Part shown: positions 6,659 to 15,001 of the stretch, in pieces | Layout of the letters: each line of letters begins with the position of its first letter | Numbering within the stretch: the first letter of the stretch is position 1 | Assembly (NCBI RefSeq): GCF_000332055.1 | Contig: NZ_ALVZ01000179.1 | Span: 1 to 40,739, forward strand | Direction: 5' to 3' | Source: Xenococcus sp. PCC 7305 | GTDB lineage: Bacteria > Cyanobacteriota > Cyanobacteriia > Cyanobacteriales > Xenococcaceae | Length of the DNA stretch: 40,739 nt | Program-made: the position numbers and the translations under genes | Notes under the pieces: model-generated | Seen by the model: the letters and a program-made list of their open reading frames with translations, nothing else | What the model was told of the DNA's origin: nothing | The model's database searches: none

Positions 6659-8421
6659 TGTAAAAAATACTCCTTGGCTAATTCTGTGTAATAACTATAT
6701 GCGACGCTACTTTTATATACAGCTGGTGTCTTTTCGCAAATAGCTGAAGCTATGTATGCACTATAAGGTAACTTAAAAACTTTAGTACTTTCCTCAATAT
6801 CATAATGGGAGAAAAAATAATAAGTTAGATCGTATTTATATTCACTTTTAAATTTATCAACAATTAAATCAATTTCTATTTTAGCTCTTTTTCTGGATGC
6901 ATTTGTAACGGTTGTTTCATTATTAAAAAAAATAGGTAAAGCAGATACTCCCCATTCTATCCCTTCCGTTTTTTCTTGTCTAATTTTTTGAATTTGAGGA
7001 ATATATTTTTGAATAGTAACTGCCGCATTTTGTAAAGAACAAATATTATTGTGCTTGGTTGGAATTAGCACAACATCTGAGGCATAAACAGCACCTATGC
7101 TAAAGAATCTCCAGTTTGGAGGAGTATCAATCAAAATATAATCATAGTCAGATTTTAAGCTATCTAATTTTTTACGAAAACTATAGAAGCTAAATTCTTT
7201 ACGTAGATTGTCTTCAGGAAATTGAGCTAATTGATCATCAACAGGAATGACATCAAAACTAAAACATATTCCTCCTTTAAATTGTTTTGTATAAGGACTA
7301 ATTACCTTTTTTAAGCTTATAGTATCTTTTTTGTCTCTTAGGCAATCATATAATGACTGTGTTCCTGGCTTAATATTCAAAGAATTAGTTAAATCTCTTT
7401 GATTAGGATCGAAATCTATAACTAAGACTTTTTTATTTTTTCTCGTTAATGCCGCAGCGAGATTTATTACTGTTGTTGTTTTTCCTACCCCACCTTTATT
7501 GTTATAAACAGCTACTGTTAAGGCTCTTGAAGGGTTTTCAATCTTATTCCTAATTTTACGAGTAATATCAACGATATTTTCAGGATTAATTTCTAAACAA
7601 GAAGTTGCAGGATAAATTGCTTTGCCGTGTTTCCTAAATAACTGAATATGCTTTGAGTTAGTAATAATACCCCATTGTGCAGATTTACAATTAGAGCCTA
7701 GTAAATAACTTTTTAGCTGATTAACTGTTGTTTTATATTGAGGCTTATCACAAGCAATATCTATATTTCTTCCTTTTAACTCTACTAGGATATGAGGATT
7801 AACTTTGTCATTCAAAAAAATATTGTCTTCAGCATTATGGCGAAGTGCATAATCGACCCTAAGTCTTCCCTCAGTTATAAATTCTGGTTTTCTTTCTAGC
7901 AAAGCAAATCCTAGCGCATCAAAAAATGTTGGCATAAAGATTATCTTGACTACTTCCTCTATTGCAAATTCTGGAAGATTTTGTAGTGTTTCTACCAGTG
8001 TTTTTTCAATCTCTGGTGATATTTGACGAGTTGGAGACTTGAACCCTTGTGCTTGAATAATCCGCTTGATTCCTTTTTGTGACCAATTGCATACATTGGC
8101 TATCCGCATAATCGCTTCTTGTTCAGGGAGCCCAAATAAACCTTGCTTATAAAATGTAGTCAGGATTTGTTGCATAACTTGCGATCGCTGTTCATTGATC
8201 GTTGCATTCGCAATATAGTCAACTGTGAGATTAGGATTATTTTGAGCCAAAATTTTGTTCATCTTGGCTTTAGTCAGCTCTGAAATATTTCTGCGATCGC
8301 CTAATTCTTTCAGGTACTGCAATTTTTCAGAATCAATTTGCCGATCCGCACAGACTATGTGAGTAAGCACAAGAAACCCGTAGTCTAGTTTCTCTTGCAC
8401 AAGAGTGGGTGAGTAAGTCAT
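6655..8421 (-). CDS. TerB-like / HsdR-N-like PD-(D/E)XK nuclease / ParA ATPase fusion
   Basis: A 588-residue three-part protein. Residues about 8-125 form an all-helical TerB-like region with the acidic signature HIVCADRQIDSEK (21-33). Residues about 135-290 resemble the HsdR N-terminal nuclease fold of type I restriction enzymes and related PD-(D/E)XK proteins: RLRVDYALRH (D190), ILVELKG (E214-x-K216), then a Q-rich helix and WGIITNSKHIQLF. Residues about 300-588 are a ParA/MinD-type ATPase with an intact deviant Walker A KGGVGKTTT (309-317), Walker A' VLVIDFDPN (D336, D338) and Walker B YILIDTPPN (D432). All key residues of both catalytic modules are present. The start is ATG at 8419-8421 with no clear Shine-Dalgarno. 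It overlaps the downstream ParB-like gene by 4 bp. Function is inferred: an ATPase-driven, DNA-directed nuclease, perhaps defensive. Domain calls are by motif only. Confidence 0.75.
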   Translation of the reverse strand: MTYSPTLVQEKLDYGFLVLTHIVCADRQIDSEKLQYLKELGDRRNISELTKAKMNKILAQNNPNLTVDYIANATINEQRSQVMQQILTTFYKQGLFGLPEQEAIMRIANVCNWSQKGIKRIIQAQGFKSPTRQISPEIEKTLVETLQNLPEFAIEEVVKIIFMPTFFDALGFALLERKPEFITEGRLRVDYALRHNAEDNIFLNDKVNPHILVELKGRNIDIACDKPQYKTTVNQLKSYLLGSNCKSAQWGIITNSKHIQLFRKHGKAIYPATSCLEINPENIVDITRKIRNKIENPSRALTVAVYNNKGGVGKTTTVINLAAALTRKNKKVLVIDFDPNQRDLTNSLNIKPGTQSLYDCLRDKKDTISLKKVISPYTKQFKGGICFSFDVIPVDDQLAQFPEDNLRKEFSFYSFRKKLDSLKSDYDYILIDTPPNWRFFSIGAVYASDVVLIPTKHNNICSLQNAAVTIQKYIPQIQKIRQEKTEGIEWGVSALPIFFNNETTVTNASRKRAKIEIDLIVDKFKSEYKYDLTYYFFSHYDIEESTKVFKLPYSAYIASAICEKTPAVYKSSVAYSYYTELAKEYFLQ

Positions 8422-8590
8422 TGGTAAGCAATAAGAAATATTGAATTAAACTTGATTTCATATATGCTTATAGTTCCCAACTTAAGTAGCAAAATTTAGT
8501 ATCTCAATAATTCAGACGACAATCTTGCAAAGATTCTAAATTCTGACAGAATTCAATTTTGTAGACGGCAAGATAAATAAAAGATTATTT

Positions 8591-9475
8591 TTACAACTTC
8601 TTCTTATGATCCCAACTATGCTTAGGATCATAATCACGATCAGCATAATTAGCGATTAACTGATTACAATCTGGAGGGTCAAAAGCCCCAGGATCTGAGC
8701 CTTCAGGAGGAGCAATGTTACAAAGCAGTTGCTCTATCAGAAAAGCGCAGTCTCGATCTGACTCTGAACCGTCAGGCATTTTAGTATTGCAGATAAATGC
8801 TGTTCGGAGCTGTTCTTCAGTAATATTTTCAGCCGTTTCAAGATTGGTATAGGCAAAAACAGCCTCTTGAAGGCTAGCATCTCGAAAATCAGTTTTATCG
8901 AGAATTGTATTATTAAATTTCACATTATTCAAATTAGAGCCACCCCCCAAAAAAGCCTGACTAAGATTGGCATTTTCCAAATCTGCATAATGTAAATCAA
9001 TAGCATTCATAATAGTCTCACTCAAATCTATATTGGCTAAATTTGACCAACTTAAGATGCCGCTTTGACTTTCGGAGCCTGGCAAGGGGGTCGCTAATCC
9101 TGTCGATCGCAAAAACAACATCAGGGAATTGCGTCTTTGAGCATCCAAATCTCTAAGAGTAGACTCCGTAAGAGATTGCGCCACTACCTTAACCTCGGAA
9201 AATTCATCAGCTGTAGTTAATCCTTTATCGATCAGTAGTTCTGATATTTGCGCGATATACCCTCTAAATAATCTTTGTTGATATTGCTCCTCCACCGCTG
9301 CTTCCTGGACTTTTTCGGCGGCGGCACTCACCAGATATCCGCCAAAAGAAAATATGACAGGAATAATGAGTAACTCCAACCAATCCCACAAGGTCTTTTC
9401 TGTAATACTGGAAGCATTGAAAAATTTTCTTGTTTGTTCTTCTGGTGAGTCAGACATCGCAATTTTTTCCCTCAT
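8591..9475 (-). CDS. Membrane-anchored pentapeptide-repeat protein
   Basis: A 294-residue protein with one hydrophobic segment (about 31-50), a charged helical region (about 53-120), and a short pentapeptide-repeat stretch (about 141-218) with A(D/N)LxxA-type units such as ANIDLSETIMNAIDL and YADLENANLSQAF. The tail is Cys-, Asp- and Pro-rich, with paired cysteines near 229, 243 and 252. No enzymatic motif is visible. ATG codons at 9475 and 9457 are both possible starts; the second has GAGG upstream. It is 169 bp upstream of the ParA-fusion gene on the same strand, so co-transcription is possible but unproven, and a weak hairpin (8539-8553) lies between. It may sense or anchor at a membrane; no specific role is known. 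Confidence 0.7.
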   Translation of the reverse strand: MREKIAMSDSPEEQTRKFFNASSITEKTLWDWLELLIIPVIFSFGGYLVSAAAEKVQEAAVEEQYQQRLFRGYIAQISELLIDKGLTTADEFSEVKVVAQSLTESTLRDLDAQRRNSLMLFLRSTGLATPLPGSESQSGILSWSNLANIDLSETIMNAIDLHYADLENANLSQAFLGGGSNLNNVKFNNTILDKTDFRDASLQEAVFAYTNLETAENITEEQLRTAFICNTKMPDGSESDRDCAFLIEQLLCNIAPPEGSDPGAFDPPDCNQLIANYADRDYDPKHSWDHKKKL

Positions 9476-9631
9476 TTACTTGTCGGCAAAAGTACCATCG
9501 ATATCTCAGACTGCCAAGATTATGAATTCGCCCAAAGACTGGAGCGAAAGGATTTTCCAGGAATTTAAACCTGATCGCCCGATATATTGTTACAATTGTT
9601 TACAAATCTTCCTAAGGTCAGCCCCAATCCC

Positions 9632-11587
9632 ATGGTTCAAAAAACATTAACATCTGCTCCTGCCCTGCCTCAATCAGATCTCAGCGATGTCTCCCCTCTT
9701 GATAAGGCTGAGTCTAGTTTTGCTCCTGAAACGACAGTTGATATCGATATCGAAGAACCAAATGCGGAATGGCGCTATGACTCAGAGAGGATTAACCGCA
9801 AATATCGCCGACGTCCCTTTCAAGTTTTATCTAGACTAATCAACATTGTCTTTTGCTTTGCCTCTTACGCGATCGCTTCTTGGTGGGACAAGATTAGAGG
9901 GACTGCTGAGAAGAACGAACGCTCTAGAGCAATTCAACTGCGATCAATCTTAACCAAACTCGGCCCTGCCTATATCAAAGTAGGACAAGCTCTATCCACC
10001 AGACCCGATTTGGTCTCTCCTGTTTATCTAGAAGAACTCGCCAAACTACAAGATCAATTACCGTCCTTCCCTAACGAACTTGCTTTTCGCTTCATCGAGG
10101 AAGAGTTAGGCCAAGCACCAGAAAATATTTACGCAGAATTATCAGAAGAGCCGATCGCCGCAGCATCTCTGGGGCAAGTATATAAAGGAAAACTCAAGAC
10201 AGGGGAAGTTGTTGCAGTAAAAGTGCAACGTCCTGATTTGATGCGTCGCATTGCCTTAGATATATTTATCATGCGATCGCTCGCTAGTTGGGTTCAAAAC
10301 AATATCAAGCAGGTCAGATCCAATCTCATTGCCATTACCGACGAACTAGCAGAAAGAATTTTTGAAGAGGTTAACTACACTCAAGAAGGGCGCAACGCCG
10401 AAAGATTTAAAAACCTCTACGGTTACATGGAAGAAATCTATGTTCCCAAAATTTATTGGGAATATACAGGGCGTCGAGTGTTGACCATGGAATGGATCAC
10501 GGGAACCAAACTGACTAATATAGAGGAAGTGCAAGCCCAAGGCATTGATGCGACTCATTTAGTAGAAGTCGGTGTCGAATGTTCCCTCAGACAATTGTTA
10601 GAACATGGGTTTTTCCATGCCGACCCCCATCCTGGGAACTTATTAGCCATGCCTGATGGCCGACTAGCCTATCTAGATTTTGGCATGATGAGTCGGATTA
10701 AGCCCTATCAACGTTATGGTTTGATTGAGGCAATTGTCCATTTGGTTAATCGAGATTTTGAATCCTTAGCAACTGACTATGTCAAATTAGACTTTTTGAC
10801 TCCTGATACGGATCTCAAGCCAATTATTCCCGCTTTAACCAATGTTTTTGGCAATGCTTTAGGTGCTAGTGTTGCTGAGTTGAACTTTAAGAGCATTACT
10901 GATCAGATGTCGGCAATGATGTACGAATTTCCCTTTCGTGTCCCTGCCTATTATGCTCTGATTATTCGTTCAATGGTAACTCTAGAAGGAATTGCGATCG
11001 GTATTGAACCCGATTTTAAAGTTCTCAGTAAGGCTTATCCCTATGTAGCAAAACGTTTATTAACCGATCCAGCTCCCGAATTGCGGAACTCTCTTAAGGA
11101 TTTACTCTTTAAAGAAGAAGGTTTCCGTTGGCATCGTTTAGAGAACTTGATGCGCAATGCTAATAACTCTGTAGATTATGACTTTGACAAGATAGTTAAT
11201 CAGGCTTTGGATTATTTATTCTCTGAAAGAGGGACTTATATACGCGATCGCTTGGCTGATGAGATTGTGAATACTTTAGATAATCTAGGACGCAAAACTT
11301 GGATCAATGTCTCAGCTACTGTGCGTCAGCGAGTGGGCTTAGCTGTACAAGAAATTCCCGCAGAATTACAGGAAGATTCCTATGCGGTTACTCATCTCAA
11401 AAATATTTTGGGACTTTTGCAACAGACCCCAGGGTTTGATCCCACTCGCGTAGTTTCCGTTGTCGTCAAAATAATCTCTAAACCTGAAACTCAGCAGCTT
11501 GGACAAACTGTAGCCGGAAAATTCACTCAAAAAATGGCAGCAAGATTAATCAGGAATTTGTTGTTGGAAAGAACCCATGCCAGCTAG
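9632..11587 (+). CDS. ABC1/UbiB-family atypical kinase (AarF-like)
   Basis: A protein of about 651 residues from the ATG at 9632; an in-frame TTG at 9587 would add 15 residues but is less likely. Family motifs: LTKLGPAYIKVGQALSTRPD (the KxGQ motif unique to ABC1 kinases), PIAAASLGQVYKG (the Ala-rich loop replacing the Gly-rich loop), VAVKVQRP (ATP lysine), the catalytic HADPHPGNLL and the metal-binding LDFGMMSR. Two hydrophobic stretches near the C-terminus are less clear. Cyanobacteria carry several paralogues linked to prenylquinone synthesis or thylakoid lipid metabolism; which one this is cannot be told from sequence. It is transcribed divergently from the pentapeptide-repeat gene. A palindromic repeat lies 69 bp downstream of its stop. 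Confidence 0.93.
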   Translation: MVQKTLTSAPALPQSDLSDVSPLDKAESSFAPETTVDIDIEEPNAEWRYDSERINRKYRRRPFQVLSRLINIVFCFASYAIASWWDKIRGTAEKNERSRAIQLRSILTKLGPAYIKVGQALSTRPDLVSPVYLEELAKLQDQLPSFPNELAFRFIEEELGQAPENIYAELSEEPIAAASLGQVYKGKLKTGEVVAVKVQRPDLMRRIALDIFIMRSLASWVQNNIKQVRSNLIAITDELAERIFEEVNYTQEGRNAERFKNLYGYMEEIYVPKIYWEYTGRRVLTMEWITGTKLTNIEEVQAQGIDATHLVEVGVECSLRQLLEHGFFHADPHPGNLLAMPDGRLAYLDFGMMSRIKPYQRYGLIEAIVHLVNRDFESLATDYVKLDFLTPDTDLKPIIPALTNVFGNALGASVAELNFKSITDQMSAMMYEFPFRVPAYYALIIRSMVTLEGIAIGIEPDFKVLSKAYPYVAKRLLTDPAPELRNSLKDLLFKEEGFRWHRLENLMRNANNSVDYDFDKIVNQALDYLFSERGTYIRDRLADEIVNTLDNLGRKTWINVSATVRQRVGLAVQEIPAELQEDSYAVTHLKNILGLLQQTPGFDPTRVVSVVVKIISKPETQQLGQTVAGKFTQKMAARLIRNLLLERTHAS

Positions 11588-11655
11588 TAAGTATCTAGTG
11601 TAGATTTTGAGTTTTGGGGTGTTAGGTGATTTCTGGGAAAGAACATACCATTGAC

Positions 11656-11683
11656 GTAGGGGCGATTCGCGAATCGTCCTTAC
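11656..11683. repeat. 28-bp palindromic repeat, hairpin with wobble pairs
   Basis: The arms gtaggggcgattcg (11656-11669) and cgaatcgtccttac (11670-11683) are complementary across all 14 positions if two G-T (G-U) pairs are allowed. The core CGATTCGCGAATCG is a perfect palindrome. The sequence resembles dispersed cyanobacterial GGGGCGATTCGCGAATCGCCCC-type repeats. It lies between the ABC1 kinase and the convergent deacetylase gene, where it could also act as a transcription end. Confidence 0.7.
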
Positions 11684-11775
11684 AGATTATCGGTAAATCT
11701 GATCAAAACCTGGTACAAATATTTTGAGAAATCGCCTTAGTTTTTTGTGACAAGATAAAGCTTAAAATTCCCTAG

Positions 11776-12468
11776 TTAAGATTCCCAAAGTTTTGACAAG
11801 GTAACAACTTGATATCCTTGCTGTCTGAGTTTGGGCAGCAATGTCTCAAGAACTTCTACCGTGTTACTAGTACGCTTTAGATCTCCCCCATGGAGCAATA
11901 AAATTGAGCCAGGAAAGATAAATCTAGATAAGTATTTTATGGTAAATCTCGGGTTATTAACTATAGGCAAAGTATCTAAGGGCAGCATAGAAGCCAAAGC
12001 AAATTTATCGTAATAGCTGGTCATCTCCCGCAAAACTTTGAACATGCAACCATTGTAAAAAGCTCTACCAGGGCGGAACCACCGAATATTATCTTCAATT
12101 GAATTTGAGGACAGTATTTCATGTAATTGATTCATCTCAGCTCTAAACTTATCAATTCCCAACAAAACATGAAAGTGATCTAGTTGCCCATGATTACCAA
12201 TTTCATGACCCTTGCTTAATATCTCTTCGAGTATTTTAGGATCTTTAACTTTGTCTGTAATAACAAAGAAAGTTGCTCTGACTTTTTCCTGCTCATTTGT
12301 TATTTCCTGGTTAAAATTATCAATTATATGAAGGATTTTGAATGTACTCGAGTCACCAACATCATCAATTGTTAATGAAACTACTGGCGATGATGTTTGC
12401 TTGTAAAATACGGCATTCGAAAATAATTTAGAGATACCTACAACAATATTGCCTGTGATGGAATTCAT
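11776..12468 (-). CDS. Polysaccharide (chitin) deacetylase family protein
   Basis: A 230-residue NodB-fold deacetylase of carbohydrate esterase family 4. Motif 1 is SLTIDDVGD (residues 31-39; D35/D36 as base and metal ligand). VRATFFVI lies at 63-70. Motif 2 is GHEIGNHGQLDH (87-98). Motif 3 is RWFRPGRAFYN (129-139), and the late motif is ILLLHGG (189-195; H193). The set matches the subfamily in which NH is followed by a non-canonical loop rather than the HTxxH form. It would remove N-acetyl groups from a glycan. No signal peptide is evident, so it may act inside the cell or be exported unconventionally. It converges with the ABC1 kinase gene. A block of heptamer repeats lies upstream of its start. 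Confidence 0.85.
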   Translation of the reverse strand: MNSITGNIVVGISKLFSNAVFYKQTSSPVVSLTIDDVGDSSTFKILHIIDNFNQEITNEQEKVRATFFVITDKVKDPKILEEILSKGHEIGNHGQLDHFHVLLGIDKFRAEMNQLHEILSSNSIEDNIRWFRPGRAFYNGCMFKVLREMTSYYDKFALASMLPLDTLPIVNNPRFTIKYLSRFIFPGSILLLHGGDLKRTSNTVEVLETLLPKLRQQGYQVVTLSKLWES

Positions 12469-12524
12469 AATAAATAAGGTGATACCAATTTAAGAGAAGA
12501 GTAAGACACTGGATTCAGTTTCTT

Positions 12525-12566
12525 GTTCTCCGTTCCCGATTCCCGATTCCCTGTTCCCTGTTCCCC
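12525..12566. repeat. Six heptanucleotide tandem repeats (gttcccN/attcccN)
   Basis: Six consecutive 7-mers of the form (g/a)ttcycN fill 42 bp between the HAD gene and the deacetylase start. This is the same STRR family as the blocks at 4533-4551 and 4724-4750. Confidence 0.9.
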
Positions 12567-12604
12567 AAAACAGTATCTTATATATCTCACTAATTAAAGA
12601 AGGT

Positions 12605-13276
12605 CTATAGTGCTACCGATGAAGAAGTTTCTTGTTCCAAAAATGCCCAAAGCTGAGGGTCATTAAAATCTTTGATCACCATATTGGCTCCTGCTGCTAG
12701 TAATAATTTGGGATCATGAGTTGATGCGACCCCAATAGTATAAATTCCCGCAGCTACAGCAGAACAAATGCCTGTGGTAGAGTCTTCAAACGCGATCGCA
12801 TTACTACTAGCTACACCAACTTTCTCTAAACCTAATTTATAAGGAGCAGGATCTGGTTTTCCTGGAGGTGCATCATCAGATACGACCACAATGGGAAATG
12901 TTTCGGTTAGTTGCAATGCTTCCAACATATGTTCGGCGTTTTCCCTGGGTGCATTAGTCACAACAGCGCGCCTTAAGGGTATTTGATCAGTCAAAGCAAT
13001 AATTTTTTCCAAGCCGGGTGTGGGGGACAAAGTTTTGGCTTGTTTTCTATACATTGCTTCTTTATCGATGCCCATTTGCTCACCTTCCTGGGCTGATAAT
13101 GTAGGTAAAATCTTAGCTACAACTTGAGCATTGGTATTACCTGAAATGTTCTTCTGATAAAAATCTTGATCTAGTTCGATATCATAGTCTTTGAGGATAT
13201 TGTGCCAAAGTTTAAAATGTATCGGGTCAGTATTGGCCAAAGTTCCGTCTAAATCGAACAGAATTGCAGATAGCAT
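12605..13276 (-). CDS. HAD-superfamily hydrolase, beta-phosphoglucomutase-like
   Basis: About 223 residues from the ATG at 13274-13276. A further 14 codons upstream to a TTG are open, but the family normally starts right before the first motif. Motif I is AILFDLDGTLANT (nucleophile and general-acid Asp). Motif II is the Thr in RAVVTNAPR. The motif III Lys and acidic loop lie at PPGKPDPAPY and FEDSTTGICSAVAAG. A helical cap sits between motifs I and II. This is the phosphatase/phosphoglucomutase subfamily I with an alpha cap, acting on a small phosphorylated metabolite in the cytoplasm; substrate not predictable. It lies downstream of DUF928 on the same strand with 152 bp between, so it is probably a separate transcript. 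Confidence 0.88.
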   Translation of the reverse strand: MLSAILFDLDGTLANTDPIHFKLWHNILKDYDIELDQDFYQKNISGNTNAQVVAKILPTLSAQEGEQMGIDKEAMYRKQAKTLSPTPGLEKIIALTDQIPLRRAVVTNAPRENAEHMLEALQLTETFPIVVVSDDAPPGKPDPAPYKLGLEKVGVASSNAIAFEDSTTGICSAVAAGIYTIGVASTHDPKLLLAAGANMVIKDFNDPQLWAFLEQETSSSVAL

Positions 13277-13428
13277 AAATTCTCTAGTTTTTAGGTTATT
13301 TTTTACAGAATTCACCAAATATTAAGCCCTATTCCTTCTCTCAGGGACAAGCTCAATGGTCTTCTTGGTAATTATTAACATTAATCATGTTACCTGTCTG
13401 TATCTTACAAAACTAGAGAAATTCTTGA

Positions 13429-14211
13429 CTATTCATCAGTCACAACTGACTCGGTTGCAGTTGGAGCTTGAGATATCTTTTCTAGACCCACAGAAGTTAA
13501 TAAATCCTGCCAATTAGATGCTAAATTTTGATTTTGTGGTTCTGCTGTTTTGAGTTGGGCTAAAGTAGCAACTGTTTCATACCAAATGCCAGCTTTGCCA
13601 TAGATAATAGCAGCTTCCAGGGGACTAGCAGTTTTTAGGCGATCGCGTATGGCTGCATCTAGTGCTGTTCGTCGAATTTGGCCTTCAATTATCGGTGCAT
13701 CTGGATGTAATTGACCATCACACATAATGGCTAATGCCCACTGGTAATTTGTCCCTATTTCTAAAGGAGGTGCAATCTCAGGAAGAGACAAACTAATTAC
13801 GCCACCTTGATTATTGATTGGCAGAATAGTTTGATAATGTTCGTTGTTATTTTCGTCCCGCCAGCTAAAGAGCGCTTTGTTCGCAGAAGTCTGAGGTAAA
13901 TAAGCTAATACTGTGGGATGAGAAGCAGCAGTTAAAGCTTGTTCTGAAATAGGAAGCAAAGGCGAAAAAGGTAAATCAACATTTTCTGCCTGTTGGAGAC
14001 ATTTTCCAATTCCACGGGATGCTCCTGCTTGACTGGTTTTAGGTTTGTCCCCCATTGGAGGGTCAAACATAACTTTATATGGTGTGGCAGAAACCCCATG
14101 AGCATTAGTATTTTCTTGAGCAATCACTTTACTTGACGAAGAGGACGTACTCAAAATGGCCAAGGCGCAAAAAATAAGTAGAGAGTTAACTCTCAATAGA
14201 TTACTTTTCAT
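13429..14211 (-). CDS. DUF928 domain protein, exported
   Basis: A 260-residue cyanobacterial protein with a signal peptide (residues 1 to about 31: LLIFCALAILSTSSSSSKVIA) and a DUF928-type body. Typical elements are RGIGKCLQQ near the start, TVLAYLPQT, FSWRDEN, Y-W-A-ICDG-like YQWALAIMCDG, then RTALDAAIRDRL and the helical GIWYETVATLAQL at the C-terminus. Biochemical function is unknown. Members are predicted periplasmic or secreted proteins and are often found near CHASE2 or filamentation-type genes, which are not present here. It is a monocistronic gene between the HAD hydrolase and FeoA. Confidence 0.82.
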   Translation of the reverse strand: MKSNLLRVNSLLIFCALAILSTSSSSSKVIAQENTNAHGVSATPYKVMFDPPMGDKPKTSQAGASRGIGKCLQQAENVDLPFSPLLPISEQALTAASHPTVLAYLPQTSANKALFSWRDENNNEHYQTILPINNQGGVISLSLPEIAPPLEIGTNYQWALAIMCDGQLHPDAPIIEGQIRRTALDAAIRDRLKTASPLEAAIIYGKAGIWYETVATLAQLKTAEPQNQNLASNWQDLLTSVGLEKISQAPTATESVVTDE

Positions 14212-14355
14212 TTTTACAAAAGATATTAAATAGATAATTCAATTAACTCAATTGTAAGCTAGCAATTAATAAAATACGACAAATTAACTGTAAAAGTTTG
14301 ATGATTATTTACCAAAAAAATATGTGCTCAACTCCGAGAAAATACTGAATTCCAA

Positions 14356-14613
14356 TTACATTTCTGGCTCCTCTTTAACCTCTTCGACACAGATGGCGTC
14401 GGCTTCTGGCTTATACAATTGAATAATTTTTTCTTGCAATAGTATTACTACACGGTTGTCTAAGGAAAGACTATCGAGGACAACAAATTTTTTCCCAGGC
14501 GTTAATCCCACAGCAATTAACTTGCCAACATAACCGCCATAAGCCTTCTCGTAGCCAACTACCGTAGCAATTGTACCTAGAGATAATTCTCTAATCTTGG
14601 TTCGAACTTGCAT
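14356..14613 (-). CDS. feoA: FeoA-domain protein
   Basis: An 85-residue single-domain FeoA (SH3-like beta barrel). Visible features are the leading LSLGTIATVVGYE, the conserved glycine-rich turn KLIAVGLTPGKKF and the strand VVILLQEKIIQLY. A short acidic tail (EEVKEEPEM) follows. FeoA assists or regulates the ferrous-iron transporter FeoB. No feoB gene is next to it here, so it either acts on a FeoB encoded elsewhere or is an isolated paralogue. It is divergent from irpA across a 406-bp region with Fur-box-like sequences, which fits iron control but does not prove it. Confidence 0.85.
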   Translation of the reverse strand: MQVRTKIRELSLGTIATVVGYEKAYGGYVGKLIAVGLTPGKKFVVLDSLSLDNRVVILLQEKIIQLYKPEADAICVEEVKEEPEM

Positions 14614-14903
14614 CTAATGTACTCTTTTTCTAAAAATAACGAAGACAATCACCAACTGGTATTACCGGCAATCGGGGATATGTTTGCAATCAGCCGATAG
14701 AATACTATCTCTAGTAATATCACAATCTCAGCTTATTAGTAACAATTATCAAATACCTTTGATTGATTTCTCCCCTTATTCTGCGATCGCAATACGGAAT
14801 TAATCCTTAAGTTGAGCCTGAATCCAATGCGGGTATATCCCTGAAAAGGCTACTGTTGTGTGATTGTAGTAAAATTCTGAATTTATAATAAAAAAATTTT
14901 TAG

Positions 14904-14946
14904 TTGAGAATTAATAGCAAAAAATGTAATATGATAATTCACAACT
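14904..14946 (+). promoter_or_regulatory. Candidate irpA promoter with Fur-like boxes
   Basis: TTGAGA (14904-14909) and TAATAT (14927-14932) are 17 bp apart and resemble -35 and -10 elements. TGAGAATTAATAGCA (14905-14919) is a weak match to the Fur consensus TGATAATNATTATCA. TGATAATTC (starting 14932) matches only the left half-site. This fits iron repression of irpA but is much weaker than the box before the porin. Confidence 0.3.
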
Positions 14947-14970
14947 GGGAAAAACCAGAGATAAAAAAAC

Positions 14971-15001
14971 GAGGAACCGGGCAGATTTGCCCTAATTCCT
15001 C
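14971..15001 (+). promoter_or_regulatory. Two-tier hairpin in the irpA leader
   Basis: GAGGAA (14971-14976) pairs with TTCCTC (14996-15001), and inside it GGGCA (14979-14983) pairs with TGCCC (14988-14992) around a gatt loop. It ends 18 nt before the irpA ATG. No T-run follows, so an RNA stability or translation-control element is more likely than a terminator. Confidence 0.45.

Noticed and set aside
8539-8553. AATTCT/AGAATT hairpin as terminator after the pentapeptide gene
   Set aside because: Only six A/T-rich pairs and no T-run on the relevant strand.
9354-9650. 98-codon rightward frame upstream of the ABC1 kinase
   Set aside because: Mostly antisense to the start of the pentapeptide-repeat gene and overlaps the kinase start; composition is not protein-like.
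11776-12468. Polysaccharide deacetylase suspected of broken active site (no HTxxH)
   Set aside because: The NH-plus-variant-loop form with RWFRPG and LLLHGG matches a known subfamily, so the differences are probably not inactivating.
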